Source: an uncultured Bacteroidales bacterium
Lineage (GTDB): Bacteria; Bacteroidota; Bacteroidia; Bacteroidales; UBA932
Direction: 5' to 3'
NCBI GenBank assembly: GCA_946405435.1
Contig: CAMJHF010000004.1
Coordinates: 1-64,000 of the forward strand
Length of the DNA stretch: 64,000 nt
Below, piece by piece: positions 8,039 through 17,340 of this stretch. Within the stretch, counting starts at the first letter, position 1; every line of letters starts with the position of its first letter. The notes under the pieces were generated by a model that worked only from the letters and a program-made list of their open reading frames with translations, had not been told where the DNA came from and did no database searches. The translations under genes were made by a program, and so were the position numbers.

Positions 8039-9357
8039 GTTTTATAATTGACAGACAGACCTTAACAGATCTCGGGATAATGTCCGTGGCCCACGGAAAG
8101 GCCGTGGTGTCGCTATTCGGCCCGGCACGTACAGCGGCGGGCGACGCCAAGCTGCGCGAGATGATTTCTACTCCGCTCGACAACCATGCCAGGATATCTT
8201 CGCGTGCATCGCTGATAGAATACTTCGCCGGCAACAACACGGAATTTCCTTTCGAGGGCGAATGGTTCGACACGGCACATGCGTATCTGGCCGAAGAAGA
8301 TTCGAGGCAGCGCAGCTCGCTTACCGGCGGAGCAGGATTCCGCGCCTGGCTGGCAAGGCTCATGAAGGCCGACACAGGGTATGTCGCCGTACTTGCGGGA
8401 GCGAGGTCGGTGGCGCGCATCGCCCGTGCGTCCCTGGGCTTCTTGAGGAGCCTGTCTTCCGACAGCAGGCTTACAGGGCTATGGCCGGCCCTTCCCGATA
8501 TGCTGAAAATATCCGAGAAACTTTGTGCCGTGTTTCCGGAAGGGGAGAGGTGGAGTTTCTCCAAGCTTGTGTCAACCGACGCGGCCCTTCACGGTGCGCT
8601 GGCGGACAGAGCCCTCAAACTTATGGATTTCCTGAGTTCGACAGACGCATACATAAGTGTAGCCGAGGCCTCGCAAAAGCTTGGCTTCCATCGCGCCGAA
8701 GTGGTTGATGACGGGCTTGACACGCTTGAAATCAAAGCTTTGCGTCATCCTCTCCTGAAGGCCGGAGTGCCCAATGACATTCATCTCGGCGCCGAAAAGG
8801 GGAACGTGCTTTTCCTTACAGGGGCCAACATGGCAGGAAAATCCACTCTCATGAAAGCCCTCGGCATTGCGGTTTACCTTGCTCATGTGGGCTTCCCGGT
8901 GCCAGCCGAGTCTATGAAACTGTCCATGAGGGACGGGATATGCACGGCCATCAACCTGCCGGACGACATCAGCCGCGGTTACAGCCACTTCTATTCGGAA
9001 GTGAGGCGCCTGAAAAGGGTGGCCATGCTGGCGGGCGCAGGGCGCAGGATGCTGATTATATTCGATGAACTGTTCAGGGGAACCAATGTCAAGGACGCCT
9101 ATGACGGTACGCTCGAAGTGGTGAAGCGCTTTGCCCGCATACCTTCTTCCATCTTCTTGGTTTCCACGCACATAGTGGAGGTCGCCGACGCCCTGAAGAA
9201 GGATTCGGGGAACATATCCTACTGTTATCTTCCCACAGTGATGAACGGCAACAAGCCGGAATATACATACAAACTGGCGGAAGGTGTGTCATCGGACAGG
9301 CACGGGCGTCTTATCATACGCAACGAGGGCCTTTTAGATATTCTGAAATCAAAATGA
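8035..9357 (+). CDS. Short MutS-like ATPase (copy 2)
   Basis: This 440-residue protein is a paralogue of the preceding gene with the same layout: a helical N-terminal half, then a MutS-type ATPase with Walker A GANMAGKST (about residues 263-271), Walker B FDELFRGTN (about 342) and STHIVE. Like copy 1 it lacks the mismatch-binding domain. Start and stop both overlap neighbours by ATGA, so it is translationally coupled to copy 1 and to the SusC gene. Coupling of a MutS-like protein to an outer-membrane importer is unexpected. The function is not known. Confidence 0.85.
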   Translation: MSFIIDRQTLTDLGIMSVAHGKAVVSLFGPARTAAGDAKLREMISTPLDNHARISSRASLIEYFAGNNTEFPFEGEWFDTAHAYLAEEDSRQRSSLTGGAGFRAWLARLMKADTGYVAVLAGARSVARIARASLGFLRSLSSDSRLTGLWPALPDMLKISEKLCAVFPEGERWSFSKLVSTDAALHGALADRALKLMDFLSSTDAYISVAEASQKLGFHRAEVVDDGLDTLEIKALRHPLLKAGVPNDIHLGAEKGNVLFLTGANMAGKSTLMKALGIAVYLAHVGFPVPAESMKLSMRDGICTAINLPDDISRGYSHFYSEVRRLKRVAMLAGAGRRMLIIFDELFRGTNVKDAYDGTLEVVKRFARIPSSIFLVSTHIVEVADALKKDSGNISYCYLPTVMNGNKPEYTYKLAEGVSSDRHGRLIIRNEGLLDILKSK

Positions 9358-12300
9358 AGAGAATCTTTTATATAATATTGCCCCTGCTGTTCTTCCTTTC
9401 GGCGCTTCCGCTGGCAGCGCAAAATAAGGGAGGAATGGTGTCGGGTACGGTTACTGACAAGCTGCTCGGAGACCCTTTGCCGGGCGTGCTCATCGTATTC
9501 GAATCCCATAGCTGGGGAGTTATGACTGATTCTGAGGGTCATTACAGCATACGCCGTCCGGAAGGTGGCGGGGAATTGATATTCTCCTTGATGGGCTTTG
9601 AGACCAAGAAGGTCAAGATAACCAACCAGTCCTCGCTCAATGTGGCACTTGTCGAGGCCCAGGAGACACTGGACGAGGTTGTCGTGACCGGATATTCCCC
9701 GATTAGGAAGGAAGGCTTTTCGGGTAACGCCACAAGGGTTACCAAGGACGAGCTGGCGGCGGTGAATCCTAACAACCTGGTCTCCGCACTGCAGTCTTTC
9801 GATCCGTCGTTCCGTTTGGCGGAAAACCTCGTCAACGGATCCAACCCCAATACTCTTCCGGAGTTTTCCCTCAGGGGACAGACGAGTGCTGTCCTGGATG
9901 TCACGGACGTGTCGCGCCAGTCCCTCGTGGGTACTTCCAACATGCCTATTTTCATACTTGACGGCTTCGAAGTAGATATAGAGAAGATATACGACCTCGA
10001 CCCTTCGCGCATTCACAGCGTGAGCATATTGAAAGATGCGGCGGCCACGGCATTCTATGGCTCCCGCGCTGCAAACGGCGTGATAGTCATAGAACTGCGC
10101 GCACCGGAGGCGGGACGCCTGAGGGTGACCTACAACGGAACGGTGCAGTTCGAGGTCCCGGATCTTTCGTCGTACAACCTCATGAACGCCAGGGAGAAAC
10201 TTGAGGCGGAGAGCCTGTCGGGACTCTATGATTATCCGAATCCGTCAATATCCCCTTATTCGAACGGCTATTATGCCCGTATGAACAATATAATCAGGGG
10301 GATAGATACCTACTGGCTTTCCATGGGCCTGCGTGCCGGCGTGAAGCAAAGGCACTCAGTCTATCTGGATGGCGGCGAGCAGGATGTGCGCTGGGGCGTG
10401 TCCCTGGACGGAAACCTGCACGACGGGGTCATGCAATTGTCTTCCCGTACAGTAATGGGCGCTGGTTTCTATATAGACTACCGCGTCGGTAAGTTCCAGA
10501 TAAAGAACAAGGCCAATTTTACCTACAGGAAGTCCAGCGACGTTCCCTTCAACAACTTCGGAGATTACTCCCACCTTCAGCCTTATCTTTCGCCTTATAA
10601 TGCGGATGGCAGTTATGCCCGTTCGCTTGAGGCCTTGCCGGGCTATGCCTGGTCTCTGGTGAATCCGCTTTACGAGCTTCATAACTACAAGAGTTTCGAC
10701 TCTTCCTATTACCAGGAAATAGTTGACAACCTGCTGGTTAACTGGAATATAGCAAGGGGTCTGAAGCTTCGTCTGCAAAGCTCTGCGACCATTACGGAGA
10801 ACGGCTCGGACACATTCAAGGATCCGGGTTCGGCTTCATTCGGCAATTCCTCCCTGTCGCTTTCCGGAACCAAAAACACCGGATACGGGCGGGGCTATCT
10901 TATCGACGGCACGCTGCAGCTAATGTACAACCAGACGATAGACAAGCACAATATCAACGCCAACCTTTCAGCTAATCTCCGTTCGTCGGACAGCAGCAAC
11001 GAAACAGCTTCCTACAGGGGCTTCCCGGGAGGAGACCTCACCGGAGTGAATCATGCTTCCGAAATAATCGGCAAACCTGTGCGTACAGATGACAAGAGCC
11101 GTCTGCTCGGCTTCCTTCTGACCGGCAACTACACCTGGGGAGACATCTATTTCGGAGACCTTACCGGCAGGGTTGACGGCGCATCGGCTTTCGGCAGCAA
11201 GAACCGCTGGTCGCTTTTCTGGTCCGTCGGCGCCGGCATCAACTTCCACAACTACTCTTTCCTCAAAGACAGCAAGGTGCTGTCCACCCTCAAGCTGCGT
11301 GGATCGTACGGGCTCACCGGCAAGACCAACATCTCCCAATACTCAGCTCTGAACCTGTATGATCTGCAGCCTCAGTGGTTCCCCACGGGATACGGCGTTT
11401 TCTTGTCGCAGATGGGCAATCCTGACCTCAGGTGGGAACGTACTTACCAGCTGGACTTTGGCGCCGAGATAGGACTCTGGAGAGATAGGGTGTATCTGAA
11501 GGCGTCACGCTACCATGAGCGCACAGTGGACCTTATTACGGACTTCGCCCTGCCGTCATCCACCGGATTTACTTCCCGCAAGCAGAACATGGGTGTGGTG
11601 CAGAACGTGGGCACGGAACTCGACCTGCGCGTGCGGGCATATCAGGACAAGGATTTCCTCGTAACTGTTTTCGGCAGTTTTGCCCGGAACAAGAATACGG
11701 TTGTGGAGATTTCCGAGGCGATGGAGGCATATAACAAAAAGGTCGAAGAGCTCTTCAAGGACTTCAACCCTTACTCCTCCAGTTCTGCGGAATACTCCCG
11801 CCCTTATCTTAAATACTATGAAGGAGCCTCCATGACCGCGATTGCCGGCATGCGCTCGCTGGGCATCAGTCCTTCCAACGGTAAGGAAATATTCTTGCGG
11901 CCCAATGGCGAGCCTACCGACAGATGGTCAGCCAGCGACTGGGTAGTCATCGGCGACACGGCCCCGAAGGGCCAGGGCTCTTTCGGAGCCAGTTTCAGCT
12001 GGAAGAAGCTTACTTTGTATTCTTCATTCCTCTACCATTTCGGTGGCGATGCCTACAACTCGACCCTGGTGAACTATGTCGAGAACGTGAACATGGCGAG
12101 GGACAATGTCGATCGCCGCGTGTTGCTGGACAGGTGGCAGAAACCGGGCGACGTGACAACCCTGAAGGATATCCGTGACAGGAATGTGACCACCGGATCC
12201 ACCTCCCGCTTTATCCAGAAAGACAATACCTTGCAGATGAGTTCCCTCACGCTGTCCTACGATATGGACCCGCAGGTTCTCAAGAAGATACATATCTCCA

Positions 12301-12419
12301 TGTGTCGTCTTTCCCTAACTGCGAATGATGTGTTCTACGTTTCCACAATACGCAGGGAGCGCGGCCTTTCCTATCCGTTCGCACGTTCTTTCAGTTTTTC
12401 ACTTAATATGTCGTTCTGA
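9354..12419 (+). CDS. SusC/RagA-type TonB-dependent outer-membrane transporter
   Basis: This 1021-residue protein has a Sec signal ending ALPLAAQ, a carboxypeptidase-regulatory-like domain (about residues 28-105, ending in DEVVVTGYS, the TonB-box-like segment), a plug domain (about 115-250) and a large C-terminal beta-barrel ending in FSLNMSF with terminal Phe. It should import a ligand captured by the SusD-like lipoprotein encoded next, using TonB energy. The start overlaps the preceding stop (ATGA). The operon also holds DUF4843 and PKD-like lipoproteins rather than glycoside hydrolases, so the ligand may not be a glycan. Confidence 0.92.
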   Translation: MKRIFYIILPLLFFLSALPLAAQNKGGMVSGTVTDKLLGDPLPGVLIVFESHSWGVMTDSEGHYSIRRPEGGGELIFSLMGFETKKVKITNQSSLNVALVEAQETLDEVVVTGYSPIRKEGFSGNATRVTKDELAAVNPNNLVSALQSFDPSFRLAENLVNGSNPNTLPEFSLRGQTSAVLDVTDVSRQSLVGTSNMPIFILDGFEVDIEKIYDLDPSRIHSVSILKDAAATAFYGSRAANGVIVIELRAPEAGRLRVTYNGTVQFEVPDLSSYNLMNAREKLEAESLSGLYDYPNPSISPYSNGYYARMNNIIRGIDTYWLSMGLRAGVKQRHSVYLDGGEQDVRWGVSLDGNLHDGVMQLSSRTVMGAGFYIDYRVGKFQIKNKANFTYRKSSDVPFNNFGDYSHLQPYLSPYNADGSYARSLEALPGYAWSLVNPLYELHNYKSFDSSYYQEIVDNLLVNWNIARGLKLRLQSSATITENGSDTFKDPGSASFGNSSLSLSGTKNTGYGRGYLIDGTLQLMYNQTIDKHNINANLSANLRSSDSSNETASYRGFPGGDLTGVNHASEIIGKPVRTDDKSRLLGFLLTGNYTWGDIYFGDLTGRVDGASAFGSKNRWSLFWSVGAGINFHNYSFLKDSKVLSTLKLRGSYGLTGKTNISQYSALNLYDLQPQWFPTGYGVFLSQMGNPDLRWERTYQLDFGAEIGLWRDRVYLKASRYHERTVDLITDFALPSSTGFTSRKQNMGVVQNVGTELDLRVRAYQDKDFLVTVFGSFARNKNTVVEISEAMEAYNKKVEELFKDFNPYSSSSAEYSRPYLKYYEGASMTAIAGMRSLGISPSNGKEIFLRPNGEPTDRWSASDWVVIGDTAPKGQGSFGASFSWKKLTLYSSFLYHFGGDAYNSTLVNYVENVNMARDNVDRRVLLDRWQKPGDVTTLKDIRDRNVTTGSTSRFIQKDNTLQMSSLTLSYDMDPQVLKKIHISMCRLSLTANDVFYVSTIRRERGLSYPFARSFSFSLNMSF

Positions 12420-12420
12420 T

Positions 12421-13953
12421 ATGAAAAAGATATTGAATGTTTTCGCGCTTTCCCTGTTGCTTACCGTTACAGGAGCTTGCGGGTGGCTGGATGTCACTCC
12501 GGAGAACGTCATAGCGCAGGACGACCTGTTCTCTACCGGATACGGCTTCCGGAATGCCCTGAACGGCGTTTACCTCAAGATAGGGGAGAATGCACTCTAC
12601 GGCAGGAACCTCTCCTGGGGCTTCCTGAGCGCCGCCGCGCAGGAATATGTTACAGATGCTTCGGTACAGGGCGTGAACACCCTGCAGGAGTTCAAGGATG
12701 CCGCAGCGTTCGAGTACAATTCATCCACGACCGAGAGCGTGGTGCAGGAGATATGGGATTCTCAGTATTCAGCTATAGCCAACCTTAACAATCTCCTGTC
12801 GTCTCTGGAAGACTGTCCGGCTTCTGAATTCGCCTATGGCGAGGATGAGAAAAACCTTATCCGCGGCGAGGCTCTTGCGCTCCGTGCCTTTCTGCACTTC
12901 GACTTGTTGAGGCTCTTCGCCCCTGCGCCTGCCACGTCCCCGACCGGCGTGTGGATTCCCTACAGGACCGAATTCGAAGCGTCGGCCGGAACACCCCTCG
13001 GCGTCACACCCTTCCTGGAGAAGGTGATTGCAGATATATCCGTGGCCATGCCGCTGCTGAAGAATTTCGACACGCAGCTGCATCCCGAAGCCATGTACTC
13101 GTCCATGATGAGTTCGGCCACTCCGCATTGGTGCGCCCGCTACCGCTTCGAGAGCCGTTCCTACATCGACAATATGGGGCAGTTCTTCTGGTACCGTGGC
13201 TGGAGGATGAACTATATGGCGTCGCTTGCCCTCATGGCCAGAGTGTGCCTCTATGCCGGAAAACCCTATTATCCCAACGCCAAGGCTGCGGCAAGGGAGT
13301 TATATAACGATTTTGCTTCCACCCGCAACTGGCTGGGCTTCACGCCGTCGGAGAACCTCACGGCTCAAAGCGACAACCGTTTTGCGAAAATGAGCGACGA
13401 TGTGATCCTGGCGGCCTACCATAAAGACCTCGCGGCCGAGTACGAAGGCGTGCTGTGGAGTTCCAGCAACATTATACGCATGCCTTTGAACGGTATCTCC
13501 GAGCTCTATGCCAGCGACAACACCGGCATTTATACGGATTACAGGCTGACCTATACGATCTCGCAAAGCAATGCTTCCAACCGCACCTACTATTCGAGGA
13601 AATACCTCGTGTCTTCAGACCAGGTGGTGGAAAGAATAGAGAATCCTATGATACCGCTGATACGTTTCAGCGAGGTATGCCATATTCTTGCGGAACTCGC
13701 TGCGTCGGAAAACGATATCAATGCGGGGATCTCTTATCTTGAGACCGTAAGGCGGGCCCGTGGGGCGGAAAGGTCGCTGTCGCTTTCCGTAACCGATGCC
13801 GCCGCCCTCATGGACGAGATCACCCTGGATGCACGCAAAGAGTACATCTGCGAGGGCGAAATGTTCTACTATTACAAGCGGAGAGTTCTTACGGACATGC
13901 TGCCGCTTTCCGCCGCCGTATTGCCAATACCCAAAAGCGAGAACCCGTTATGA
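12421..13953 (+). CDS. SusD/RagB-type surface lipoprotein
   Basis: This 510-residue lipoprotein (lipobox TGAC, Cys20) is the ligand-capturing partner of the upstream SusC-like transporter. It shows the SusD hallmarks: an N-terminal WLDVTPENVI, helical TPR-like segments, LIRGEALALRAFLHFDLLRL near 155-175, and a C-terminal RFSEVCHILAE followed by an RRAR segment and a conserved EYICEGEMFYYYKR. The start lies one base after the SusC stop. The stop overlaps the next gene by ATGA. Confidence 0.92.
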   Translation: MKKILNVFALSLLLTVTGACGWLDVTPENVIAQDDLFSTGYGFRNALNGVYLKIGENALYGRNLSWGFLSAAAQEYVTDASVQGVNTLQEFKDAAAFEYNSSTTESVVQEIWDSQYSAIANLNNLLSSLEDCPASEFAYGEDEKNLIRGEALALRAFLHFDLLRLFAPAPATSPTGVWIPYRTEFEASAGTPLGVTPFLEKVIADISVAMPLLKNFDTQLHPEAMYSSMMSSATPHWCARYRFESRSYIDNMGQFFWYRGWRMNYMASLALMARVCLYAGKPYYPNAKAAARELYNDFASTRNWLGFTPSENLTAQSDNRFAKMSDDVILAAYHKDLAAEYEGVLWSSSNIIRMPLNGISELYASDNTGIYTDYRLTYTISQSNASNRTYYSRKYLVSSDQVVERIENPMIPLIRFSEVCHILAELAASENDINAGISYLETVRRARGAERSLSLSVTDAAALMDEITLDARKEYICEGEMFYYYKRRVLTDMLPLSAAVLPIPKSENPL

Positions 13954-14633
13954 AAAAGTATATCTGTTTAATACTCTCGGCCATGGCTTTCCTGGCCGTT
14001 TCCTGCGAAGAAAGCAAGTTGGAAACCTGGCACGGGAACAATTACCTGCATTTCATTCCGGGACCGGACGGAAGCGTGAAGGCAAAGTATAATTTTGCCA
14101 CGGAGGGCACTACGGCCCAGACTTCGGATTCCGTGCCCCTGCCCATCGAGATATGGGGATTCATGGAGGAGAAAGATTTCAGCCTGTCGGTGACAATCGA
14201 CGGCGAACCGGTCACCGCTACTTTCCGCGCAGGCCTTCCCGTAGATACCCTCTGGGTACCGGTCAACCGCGATGCCGGGCTTCTGTCCACATCTTATACG
14301 GTCAAGGTGGAAATCACCGGGGCTGGTTCCGATTATGAGATATCTCCTGCATCTTACTGCAAGGCAGAAGTACAGGTCGAGGACAGCCTGGAAGGTCTGC
14401 AGCCTGCGTGGTGGGCTACAACTCAGGCGCTTGGGCAGTATTCTCCGCTTAAATTCAGGCTTTTCAATATTTATTCAAAGGGATTCGTAAAGAGCATCGA
14501 CAACTATACCGCCATAGCATTCAAGGACTTCGCCCTTGAGTTCCGCGAGTGGCTGCGTGTTATGTGGGAATCCGGCCGGAAGTATTATGATACCGACGGC
14601 ACTACGCCCCTTTATGAAAGCATACCGCTATGA
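13950..14633 (+). CDS. DUF4843 lipoprotein
   Basis: This 227-residue lipoprotein (lipobox AVSC, Cys19) matches what I know of DUF4843: an early NYLHF strand, a PLPIEIWG.....D beta-rich half, then a W-rich C-terminal half with ALGQYSPLKFRLF and KDF/EFR segments. Such proteins travel with SusC/SusD pairs and PKD-like lipoproteins in Bacteroidales, presumably as accessory surface subunits. Here it overlaps SusD and the next gene by ATGA. No enzymatic motif is visible. The family call is from memory and its molecular role is unknown. Confidence 0.7.
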   Translation: MKKYICLILSAMAFLAVSCEESKLETWHGNNYLHFIPGPDGSVKAKYNFATEGTTAQTSDSVPLPIEIWGFMEEKDFSLSVTIDGEPVTATFRAGLPVDTLWVPVNRDAGLLSTSYTVKVEITGAGSDYEISPASYCKAEVQVEDSLEGLQPAWWATTQALGQYSPLKFRLFNIYSKGFVKSIDNYTAIAFKDFALEFREWLRVMWESGRKYYDTDGTTPLYESIPL

Positions 14634-16285
14634 TTTTCAAGAAGTTCACATGTCTGCTGCCGGTCTTGCTGGCCATTTGTTCCTGTTATAAGACTTCGGA
14701 AATTGTGGCCCCTGACCCCTCTCCCGTCAGTTTCCTGTCTATGCTCGAGGGCTACACGGTGCTGTCCGGAGAGACGGCCAAACTTACCGCCCCTGTCAAG
14801 TTCCCCGAGGGATACACGGACAAGGAGGCGATAGATAAAAACTTCGATGTGCAGTGGTATATCGACGGAGTCCAGGTCGCTTCCGGTTATGAAGCGTCCA
14901 TTACCATCGATAAAATAGGCGGTTGTGCCGTGGTGTTCAAGGTCATACGCCGCGCTACCGGTGAGACGTGGCTCAGCGACGCTTATCCTCTGAATTCCAA
15001 AAGCTCCGTCGGCTGGGGATGGATGGTGCTGTCCGACCACGGCGACGGCCGGACCTCCCTGGGCTTCGTGAACCCCAGGACCATGCATGTGCATCATAAT
15101 CTCGAGCGCCAGATTGATGGTGGCATAGGCACGGGCCCCAAGTCCATGTATTATTACTATGTGCTCGGTGCCATTCCAAATTCATACATCTCCGGACTTC
15201 CCAAGATTCTCATCAACCAGTCAAGCGGCAGCGTTACCCTGGACGGCTCAACATTGCAGAAAGATATGTGGCTGAAAGATGAGTTCGAAGGAGGCAGGGA
15301 ACCTGAACAGGATTTAACGATAAACGGATTTGCCTGGAAAAGCAGTTATTACCTCATTGCGAGTTCGACGGGCAATATCTACATGCGTTGCATGAACACT
15401 TCGTTCTCATCTATCCCGTATTACGGCAGTTACTCATCCATGCCGATGCTCTTCGACGGCGGCTGCCGTGCCGACTATTTCCAGGGATTCCAGAATGTAA
15501 GTTACTGGTGCGCCGACGAAGACCTTGTGCTTGTGTACGACGGTGCATCTTCCCGGTTCCTTATCATCACCAAAGGGGGATACGGCCAGAATTATGATTC
15601 CTACCGGCCCAAGGTGGTTTACCTTTCCTATTACGATTCCGACGGCAGTTTCGATCCGGCCATGCGCCGTGTCGATAAACTGGGCGCCGGCACCCGCTGC
15701 CTTGCGGCCGGCGCCTATGAGAAGGTGGGGACGGACGAGAGCGGGCTGGGCCTGAATTTCTATCCTTCCTATGTCGCGCTCATGGACTTTGACGGAGCCG
15801 GTGACTATCAGCTGCTTCGTTTTACCGTAGATCCTGTAAACCCGGATGCCCATACCATTACCGAAGCTTCACAGACGGCTTTCTCCGGAGCCTCCCTGCT
15901 TACGGATTCCAGCATTGTGCGGATGTCGACCAATTTTGAGGTCAATCCTTTCTTTTATTTTACAGACGGGGGCAAGAACCTTTATGTGTACAGCATGGAT
16001 GCCGGAACGCACAGATTGCTCTACAGCGCCGAGGCTGATATTGTTTCGCTTTGCTCCAGTCCTGTGAACAGTTCTTTCGCTGCCTATGGCGGCAACCCCA
16101 CAGATGTGAACTGGAGGCTTGCCGTTGCCCTTTCGGACGGCAGCATCGACTTCCTGGATGTCTCCACAACCACTATGGTGCGGGTGTTCGAAGGGCTCTC
16201 GACTGTAAGTCCGATGGTTTCGGTTCCCGGCTTCGGCATCATCAAATCCATAGTCTGGGCTACCAATTACGAGTCGGAGTATTGA
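14630..16285 (+). CDS. PKD-like family lipoprotein
   Basis: This 551-residue lipoprotein has a lipobox ICSC (Cys19), an Ig/PKD-like domain over about residues 30-130 (YTVLSGETAKL ... VQWYIDG ... ITIDKIG) and a C-terminal repeat-rich region with GWGWMVLSDHGDG, resembling a beta-propeller. It matches the PKD-like lipoproteins that accompany SusC/SusD/DUF4843 sets. It is probably a surface subunit that binds ligand or substrate. No catalytic residues are apparent. It overlaps the DUF4843 gene by ATGA and is followed after 22 bases by the pyrophosphatase. Confidence 0.7.
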   Translation: MIFKKFTCLLPVLLAICSCYKTSEIVAPDPSPVSFLSMLEGYTVLSGETAKLTAPVKFPEGYTDKEAIDKNFDVQWYIDGVQVASGYEASITIDKIGGCAVVFKVIRRATGETWLSDAYPLNSKSSVGWGWMVLSDHGDGRTSLGFVNPRTMHVHHNLERQIDGGIGTGPKSMYYYYVLGAIPNSYISGLPKILINQSSGSVTLDGSTLQKDMWLKDEFEGGREPEQDLTINGFAWKSSYYLIASSTGNIYMRCMNTSFSSIPYYGSYSSMPMLFDGGCRADYFQGFQNVSYWCADEDLVLVYDGASSRFLIITKGGYGQNYDSYRPKVVYLSYYDSDGSFDPAMRRVDKLGAGTRCLAAGAYEKVGTDESGLGLNFYPSYVALMDFDGAGDYQLLRFTVDPVNPDAHTITEASQTAFSGASLLTDSSIVRMSTNFEVNPFFYFTDGGKNLYVYSMDAGTHRLLYSAEADIVSLCSSPVNSSFAAYGGNPTDVNWRLAVALSDGSIDFLDVSTTTMVRVFEGLSTVSPMVSVPGFGIIKSIVWATNYESEY

Positions 16286-16307
16286 GTCTTTTTGCTATAT
16301 TAGCGCA

Positions 16308-17339
16308 ATGAAACCAATGATTGCTGTGTTGCTGGGAAGTTCTCTATTGTTTTCTTGCGCGGGATCAGGCGATGAGCTCCGTTCCAAGATCGATTCTCTG
16401 GACTGGGGGCCGGACACCTGCCTTGTGTACGGCCATAAGGCCCCGGACGTGGATGCCGTGGCCAGTTCCGTTGCGCTGGCTCACCTGATGTGCGGGCTGG
16501 GGCATGACTGCGAAGCCAGACTCGCGGGGCCTCCCAACCGCGAGACCAAGTATGTCAGCGCCCGCCTCGGTTTTGACATACCACCGGTGCAGGAAAGCGT
16601 AGCTTCGGGAACCAGGCTCATACTGACGGACCACTCCGAATATGCACAGAGTGTCGCAGGGGCCAGGGAAGCTGAGATCCTGCAGATTGTCGATCACCAT
16701 CAGGCCGGAGACATCGACGGCGTGCCCTTCGTTGTCCGGGAAAAGATAGGGGCGGCATCGACCCTGGTGTGGGAGCTCTTCGGCAAGGCCGGCGTAGATG
16801 TGGATGACAAGACGGCCGCGGTGCTTCTTGCCGGCATCATGTCTGATACTCACTTTCTTACGAAGAATGCCACCCAGCGTGACACCACGGCTCTCTTCTC
16901 TCTTGCCGGGCAACTGAAGATGGATGCCGGGCAGCTCTCTGATTTAAGCAAGGGCATGATGGAGGCGGACAACGATTACTCCGGAATGACAGGGACGGAA
17001 ATGTATCTCGACGATGTGCGCGACTACGTTCTCGGAGGATACCCTGTCAGGATAGGGAGCCTGGACTGGACAGGGCATGAACCCCTCGACGCTTTTCTGG
17101 ACCGTGTACTCGAGGCGATGCGCTCTCTTGACGACGGCAGCACGCTTTATTTCGCCAAAGTCGATGTCCGCGCCCAGGACGGGGCCGCAGAAAGCTATGT
17201 CCTGTACAGCGGCGATAAGGCGGGGGAGGCTGCAATCAGAGCCTTCGGAGCTCCCGAACGGGAGGGCGTATGCCGCCCGCACCGCAAAATCAACCGCAAG
17301 CACGACCTTGTGCCCATGCTGACCAAAGCCCTTGAGTAA
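16308..17339 (+). CDS. Exported family II (DHH) inorganic pyrophosphatase-like lipoprotein
   Basis: This 343-residue protein carries the metal-ligand motifs of manganese-dependent family II pyrophosphatases: GHKAPDVDA (His43, Asp47, Asp49), LTDHSE (Asp108), DHH (129-131) and IMSDTHF (Asp180), then a DHHA2-type C-terminal part ending in NRKHDLVP with the expected Arg-Lys. Known members are cytosolic. Here the N-terminus is a lipoprotein signal (LFSC, Cys17), so the enzyme should be anchored outside the cytoplasm. The ATG at 16308 leaves a complete signal peptide. It lies in the SusC/SusD operon beside a secreted phosphoesterase-fold protein, suggesting use of pyrophosphate released from an external substrate. 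Other DHH activities, such as a phosphodiesterase, are possible. Confidence 0.8.
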   Translation: MKPMIAVLLGSSLLFSCAGSGDELRSKIDSLDWGPDTCLVYGHKAPDVDAVASSVALAHLMCGLGHDCEARLAGPPNRETKYVSARLGFDIPPVQESVASGTRLILTDHSEYAQSVAGAREAEILQIVDHHQAGDIDGVPFVVREKIGAASTLVWELFGKAGVDVDDKTAAVLLAGIMSDTHFLTKNATQRDTTALFSLAGQLKMDAGQLSDLSKGMMEADNDYSGMTGTEMYLDDVRDYVLGGYPVRIGSLDWTGHEPLDAFLDRVLEAMRSLDDGSTLYFAKVDVRAQDGAAESYVLYSGDKAGEAAIRAFGAPEREGVCRPHRKINRKHDLVPMLTKALE

Positions 17340-17340
17340 A

